Shown: positions 6,962-10,135 of the stretch, piece by piece
Position numbering within the stretch: the stretch's first letter is position 1
Layout: the number at the start of each line of letters is the position of its first letter
Assembly (NCBI GenBank): GCA_029267645.1
Contig: JAJUIM010000047.1
Span: forward strand, 1-10,135
Source of the DNA: Microbacterium sp.
GTDB lineage: Bacteria; Actinomycetota; Actinomycetes; Actinomycetales; Microbacteriaceae
Reading direction: 5' to 3'
Length of the DNA stretch: 10,135 bases
Position numbers and translations under genes: made by a program
Notes under the pieces: model-generated
The model's database searches: none
Told to the model about the DNA's origin: nothing
The model's input: only the letters and a program-made list of their open reading frames with translations

Positions 6962-7381
6962 TTACGACATCGCGGCGCTGAGCTCGCTGGCGAGGCGCAG
7001 GACGCGTTCGGCGATCTGATCCCGGATCGCCCGCGTGCGGTCGCCGCCGCCGACGTCGGATGCAGCCTGGTCTTCGAAGGTCCAGGTCTCGATCGTTCCG
7101 GCCATGCCGTCGACCGGGGCGACCTTCGCCTCGTCGCCGAGCACGATGACCCGATCCACGCTGCGGAGGATCTCGGGATCGATGGGCTTCGGATACTCGC
7201 CCTCCATCGACGCACCGACCTCGACGATCGCTTCCTCGGCGAGGGCACTAAGCGTATCGCCCGGCGCAGTACCGGCCGAATAGACGGTGATGGCGTCGCC
7301 GGCGTGCTGCCGCATGAGCGCGGCGGCCATCTGCGATTTGCCGCCGTTCTTCTTGCAGACGAACAGCACCGACGCGCTCAT
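6962..7381 (-). CDS. arsC: Arsenate reductase, single-cysteine actinobacterial (mycothiol/mycoredoxin-type) ArsC
   Basis: The product is 139 residues with a low-molecular-weight phosphotyrosine-phosphatase fold. The phosphate-loop motif is near the N-terminus (VLFVCKKNGGKSQMAA). Cys9 is the nucleophile and the only cysteine in the protein, so an intramolecular disulfide relay is impossible. This matches the actinobacterial arsenate-mycothiol transferases, in which arsenate is joined to mycothiol and then reduced by mycoredoxin. The usual CX5R arginine is lysine (Lys15); from memory GNGGKS-type loops are normal in Corynebacterium ArsC1/ArsC2, so this is a subfamily feature rather than damage. 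The SAGT motif and VDRVIVLGDEA fit the family. Its ATG (first base 7381) overlaps the preceding arsC stop as ATGA. It is the last gene of the minus-strand operon and is followed by the hairpin at 6922-6955. Confidence 0.88.
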   Translation of the reverse strand: MSASVLFVCKKNGGKSQMAAALMRQHAGDAITVYSAGTAPGDTLSALAEEAIVEVGASMEGEYPKPIDPEILRSVDRVIVLGDEAKVAPVDGMAGTIETWTFEDQAASDVGGGDRTRAIRDQIAERVLRLASELSAAMS

Positions 7382-7800
7382 GCGCTGGCCGCCTCGGTGC
7401 TCGCGGGCTCGAGGGAGGCGATGAGTTCCTGGATGCGGCGTTTGATGTCGTCGCGGATCGGACGGACAGCGTCGATGCCCTGGCCCGCGGGGTCATCGAG
7501 CTTCCAATCCTCGTAGCGCTTGCCGGGGAAGAACGGGCAGGCGTCGCCGCAGCCCATCGTGATGACGACATCGGAGTCCTGCACGGCGTCGGTGGTGAGG
7601 ATCTTCGGGGCCTCGCCGCGGATGTCGATGCCCTCTTCGAGCATCGCCTCGACGGCGACGGGATTGATTTGGTCCGCGGGGATCGAGCCTGCCGAACGGA
7701 CCTCGATGCGGTCGCCCGCGAGGTGGCGGAGGTAGCCTGCGGCCATCTGGGAACGGCCGGCGTTGTGGACGCAGACGAACAGGACGGTGGGAGTAGACAT
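7378..7800 (-). CDS. arsC: Arsenate reductase, thioredoxin-type ArsC
   Basis: The product is 140 residues with a low-molecular-weight phosphatase fold. The canonical loop is C10-VHNAG-R16-S. A second motif, TMGCGDACPFFPGKRYEDW, carries Cys84 and Cys88. The nucleophile Cys10 plus this pair gives the three-cysteine relay of thioredoxin-coupled arsenate reductases (arsenate to arsenite in the cytoplasm). The pair spacing is CX3C, as in the fused ArsC domain at 9039-10043, and not the longer spacing of the Staphylococcus enzyme. DDPAGQ follows, as expected. The start is the ATG at 7800, 27 bases after the chrA stop; the ribosome binding site is weak (GGAAACGAG region). The stop overlaps the next arsC by 4 bases. 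Confidence 0.92.
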   Translation of the reverse strand: MSTPTVLFVCVHNAGRSQMAAGYLRHLAGDRIEVRSAGSIPADQINPVAVEAMLEEGIDIRGEAPKILTTDAVQDSDVVITMGCGDACPFFPGKRYEDWKLDDPAGQGIDAVRPIRDDIKRRIQELIASLEPASTEAASA

Positions 7801-7827
7801 GAGGGTTCTCGTTTCCGATCGGGTCGG

Positions 7828-9042
7828 TCAGGTGAGGGTGGTGGCGAGGATGCCGCCTGCGGCTCCGATGATCACGACGATCCAGGGCGGGAGCTTCCAC
7901 GCGACGAGCAGCACGAAGCAGACCAGCGCGAGTGCGAAGGCGGGCGGGGTGAGGATCGCGGTGGTGAACACGGGTGTGTAGAGGGCGGCGGCGAGGATGC
8001 CGACGACGGCCGCGTTCGCGCCCCGCATGATGGCCTGAACCCGCTCGTGGTGCTGCAGGCGGTTCCAGAACGGCAGCACGCCGATGAGGAGGAGGAAGCC
8101 GGGCAGGAAGATCCCTGCCAGCGCGATGCCCGCCCCCGCCGCCCCGCCCGGGCCGACGTCAGCGGCGCCGCCGAGGAAAGCGGCGAGGGTGAACAGCGGG
8201 CCAGGCACGGCCTGGGCTGCACCGTATCCGGCGAGGAAGTCCGCGTTCGTGACCCAGCCGGGATCGACGACGCCGGATTGCAGGAGCGGGAGCACGACGT
8301 GCCCGCCGCCGAATACGAGCGCTCCGGCCCGCGCGAACGCATCGAACAGGGCGACGCTGTCGTTGCCGGTGACGGCGGCGAGGATCGGCATCCCGGCCAG
8401 GATTGCGACGAACAGGGTGAGCGCGGCGATCCCCGCGGCCCGGGTCACCGGGAACCGCACCGCTGTCGCCGTGTTCGCGGCGGGTGCGCGGCAGACGAAG
8501 TATCCGGCGATCCCGCCGAGGACGATCGCCATGATTTGGCCGAGCGATCCGGCCAGCAGCAGCGCGGCGAGGGCTGCGACGGCTGCGATCGCGGCGCGCT
8601 GCCGGTCCGGGGTGAGTGTCTTCGCCATGCCGAGGACGGCCTGCGCGACGATCGCGACCGCCACGATCTTCAGCCCGGCGAGGATGCCTTCCCCGATGGT
8701 GCCGGTGAACAGGGCGGCGCCGGAGGCGAAGGCGAGCATGAGGGCCGCGGACGGGAGCGTGAAGGCGATGAATGCGGCCAGCGCGCCCCGGTATCCGGCG
8801 CGGTGCAGGCCGATGCCGAACCCGACCTGGCTCGAGGCCGGGCCGGGAAGGAACTGGCACAGCGCGACCAGGTCGGCGTAGGCGCGGTCGTCCATCCAGC
8901 GTCGGCGTTCCACGATCTCGGTGCGGAAGTAGCCCAGGTGCGCGATCGGCCCGCCGAACGAGGTCACCCCGAGGCGCAGGAACACCCGGAACACTTCCCA
9001 CGCCGACCCGCGCACCGGCGCACGTCGCGTCTCGCTTGTCAT
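7828..9042 (-). CDS. chrA: ChrA chromate transporter (two-domain, long-chain CHR family)
   Basis: The product is 404 residues and highly hydrophobic, with two homologous halves. The first half has FLRLGVTSFGGPIAHLGYF (21-39) and CQFLPGPASSQVGFGIG (62-78). The second has ALVFGGGHVVLPLL (241-254) and GYGAAQAVPGPLFTLAAFLG (272-291). These paired GGP/GGGH and PGP motifs define the long-chain ChrA family, which expels chromate from the cytoplasm. The ATG (first base 9042) overlaps the stop of the ArsR-ArsC fusion as ATGA, with no strong ribosome binding site of its own, so its translation is probably coupled to that gene. It lies within an otherwise arsenic-related operon. It may give joint chromate resistance or handle another oxyanion; its actual substrate is not shown by sequence. 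Confidence 0.93.
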   Translation of the reverse strand: MTSETRRAPVRGSAWEVFRVFLRLGVTSFGGPIAHLGYFRTEIVERRRWMDDRAYADLVALCQFLPGPASSQVGFGIGLHRAGYRGALAAFIAFTLPSAALMLAFASGAALFTGTIGEGILAGLKIVAVAIVAQAVLGMAKTLTPDRQRAAIAAVAALAALLLAGSLGQIMAIVLGGIAGYFVCRAPAANTATAVRFPVTRAAGIAALTLFVAILAGMPILAAVTGNDSVALFDAFARAGALVFGGGHVVLPLLQSGVVDPGWVTNADFLAGYGAAQAVPGPLFTLAAFLGGAADVGPGGAAGAGIALAGIFLPGFLLLIGVLPFWNRLQHHERVQAIMRGANAAVVGILAAALYTPVFTTAILTPPAFALALVCFVLLVAWKLPPWIVVIIGAAGGILATTLT

Positions 9043-10043
9043 GCGCCGTCACCGTCGACGGGAACGCACAGCTCGGCGAGCAGGCCACGGACGCGGGCCT
9101 CGATGTCAGCGGCGATCGCCGCAACGCCGTCTTCGGAGGCGAGGGCGGGGTCACCGACAGCCCAATCTTCGTAGCGGACGCCGGGGATGATCGGGCACAC
9201 GTCCCCGCAGCCCATCGTGACCACGACGTCCGCGGCGCGGACGGCGTCGTCGGTGAGCGGCTTCGGGAACGCGGCCGCGGCGTCCTGCTCGCCTTCGATG
9301 TCGGCGAGGATCGAGCGCACGTGCGGGTGCACCTCGGCCGCTGGCGTCGACCCGGCCGACCGGGCAACAACCGCACCGCCGGAGAGCTGATTGACGAGGG
9401 CGGCGGCGAGCTGAGAACGGCCCGCGTTTGCGACGCACACGAACAGCACCTGCGGCATCCCCGTTTCGCGATCCCGTGTGAGGTCGGCGAGACGCTGACG
9501 AGCGAAACGTTCGGTGAGCGGGATCATATGCTGGGTGAGCTTCGCCGAGCGGACGAGACCCGCGAACGACTCGCGCACGATCGTGACGACGAGGTTGCGG
9601 TTCAGGTGCGTCATCTCGTCGGCGAGCTCGGCGGCGAGGTGCTCGACCTTCGCGTCGAGGGCGGCCAGTGCCGTCGCGCGGTCTTCCTGCTCGGCCTGCG
9701 CGTCGGCGATCGCGGCGGGCGCGAACGCGTCCAGCAGCGCGGTCACGGCCTGCTTCCGCGCCGGCAGGATGCTGTAGTACACCCAGGTGCCGCGCCGCTC
9801 GGAGGCCAGCAGCCCGGTGTCCTTGAGCTTCTTCAAGTGATGCGAGACGGTGGGCTGGGAGACGTCGGCGAGCTCGGCGAGGTCGCACACGCAGGCCTCG
9901 CCGCGCGGGTCCGTCGCGATCGCCGACAGCATCCGCAGCCGGAACGGATCGGCCAGCGCCTTGAGCGTTGAAGCGACAGCATCGGCGGCGTCTTCGCCGA
10001 TGACGTGCGTCGGGGTCGGTGTGCAGAGCTCGGTGGTGGTCAT
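9039..10043 (-). CDS. ArsR repressor fused to thioredoxin-type arsenate reductase (ArsR-ArsC)
   Basis: The product is 334 residues from the ATG with first base 10043. Residues about 18-105 are an ArsR/SmtB winged helix: LKALADPFRLRMLSAI, then CVCDLAELADVSQPTVSHHL, then GTWVYY. Cys51 and Cys53 match the essential As(III)-binding cysteines of E. coli ArsR (CVCDLC); the third is Ala56 here, and Cys7 near the N-terminus could be an extra ligand. Residues about 125-192 form a helical segment ending in IPLTERFARQRL, like the three-helix bundle found in front of ArsC in mycobacterial-type proteins. Residues 197-330 are a complete ArsC: nucleophile loop C203-VANAG-R209-S and relay pair Cys279/Cys283 in TMGCGDVCPIIPG. 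It should therefore bind operator DNA, sense arsenite and reduce arsenate. It overlaps chrA downstream and the partial gene upstream as ATGA. All catalytic residues are intact. Confidence 0.93.
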   Translation of the reverse strand: MTTTELCTPTPTHVIGEDAADAVASTLKALADPFRLRMLSAIATDPRGEACVCDLAELADVSQPTVSHHLKKLKDTGLLASERRGTWVYYSILPARKQAVTALLDAFAPAAIADAQAEQEDRATALAALDAKVEHLAAELADEMTHLNRNLVVTIVRESFAGLVRSAKLTQHMIPLTERFARQRLADLTRDRETGMPQVLFVCVANAGRSQLAAALVNQLSGGAVVARSAGSTPAAEVHPHVRSILADIEGEQDAAAAFPKPLTDDAVRAADVVVTMGCGDVCPIIPGVRYEDWAVGDPALASEDGVAAIAADIEARVRGLLAELCVPVDGDGA

Positions 10044-10135
10044 GATGCCCTCGATTTGGTGACGGCGGGAACCGCATACGGGTCGGTGTGGAACCACGTG
10101 CGGGCGGCCCAGAGCGAGACATAGACCAGACCCAC
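10040..10135 (-). CDS. C-terminal end of a membrane protein, probably an Acr3-type arsenite efflux permease (partial)
   Basis: Reading the minus strand from the window edge gives 31 uninterrupted codons, starting GLVYVSLWAARTWFHTD after the first Val and ending PAVTKSRAS before TGA at 10042-10040. That TGA overlaps the ATG of the ArsR-ArsC gene as ATGA, the same junction used twice more in this operon. This is the main reason to believe the frame is real. A hydrophobic stretch followed by a short basic/polar tail fits the C-terminus of a permease, and an Acr3 arsenite exporter is the expected neighbour in an ars operon. With so few residues the family is an inference. ArsB or another transporter is possible. 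Confidence 0.55.
   Translation of the reverse strand: MGLVYVSLWAARTWFHTDPYAVPAVTKSRAS

Noticed and set aside
7669..9174. 501-codon plus-strand open frame opposite chrA and arsC
   Set aside because: It is a mirror of the minus-strand operon, made of Glu/Asp/Gly/Arg-rich low-complexity sequence; the minus strand encodes clear ArsC and ChrA motifs.
5261..10060. The 10-base word CTCGATTTGG shortly upstream of both the merR start (5261-5270) and the ArsR-ArsC start (10050-10059)
   Set aside because: The second copy is inside the coding end of the upstream gene and the word is short; no dyad or promoter spacing is shared, so coincidence or a partly shared ribosome binding site context is more likely.

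Overview
This is high-GC DNA with Shine-Dalgarno-led, often overlapping genes. The gene families (SCO6880-type transfer protein, mycothiol-type ArsC, ArsR-ArsC fusion) point to an actinobacterium, possibly Microbacteriaceae or a relative. The genus cannot be told from the sequence. All family assignments come from reading the translated sequence, with no database search.

Left part (1-4766, + strand): four consecutive genes of an actinobacterial type IV secretion/conjugation module. They are a TrbL/VirB6-like polytopic membrane protein cut by the window edge, an SCO6880-type membrane protein, an unrecognised soluble protein, and a VirB4-like ATPase with Walker A and B motifs. The genes are close together or overlapping and read as one operon of an integrative conjugative element or conjugative plasmid. 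The operon ends in a perfect hairpin with a 16-bp stem (4807-4841).

Middle part (4880-6869): a divergent pair made of a cysteine-free MerR-family regulator (- strand) and a SulP-family anion transporter with a C-terminal STAS domain (+ strand). A 118-bp intergenic region holds a 31-bp imperfect dyad and a possible promoter with a MerR-like 19-bp spacer. The SulP gene converges on the next operon across a second hairpin (6922-6955).

Right part (6962-10135, - strand, read right to left): a metal/metalloid resistance operon. It contains the last codons of a membrane protein (probably an Acr3-type arsenite exporter, cut by the window edge), an ArsR::three-helix-bundle::ArsC fusion, a two-halved ChrA chromate transporter, a thioredoxin-type arsenate reductase, and a single-cysteine mycothiol-type arsenate reductase. 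Three of the four junctions are ATGA stop/start overlaps, so translation is probably coupled. The expected division of labour is that the ArsC enzymes reduce arsenate to arsenite, the exporter removes arsenite, ArsR senses it, and ChrA removes chromate (or another oxyanion).

Together the window looks like the junction between the transfer module of a mobile element and its oxyanion-resistance cargo. The most notable points are three different arsenate reductase formats in one locus, one fused to its regulator; chrA embedded in an ars operon; and a MerR/SulP pair beside it. No tRNA, rRNA, CRISPR array, IS element or recombinase gene was seen.
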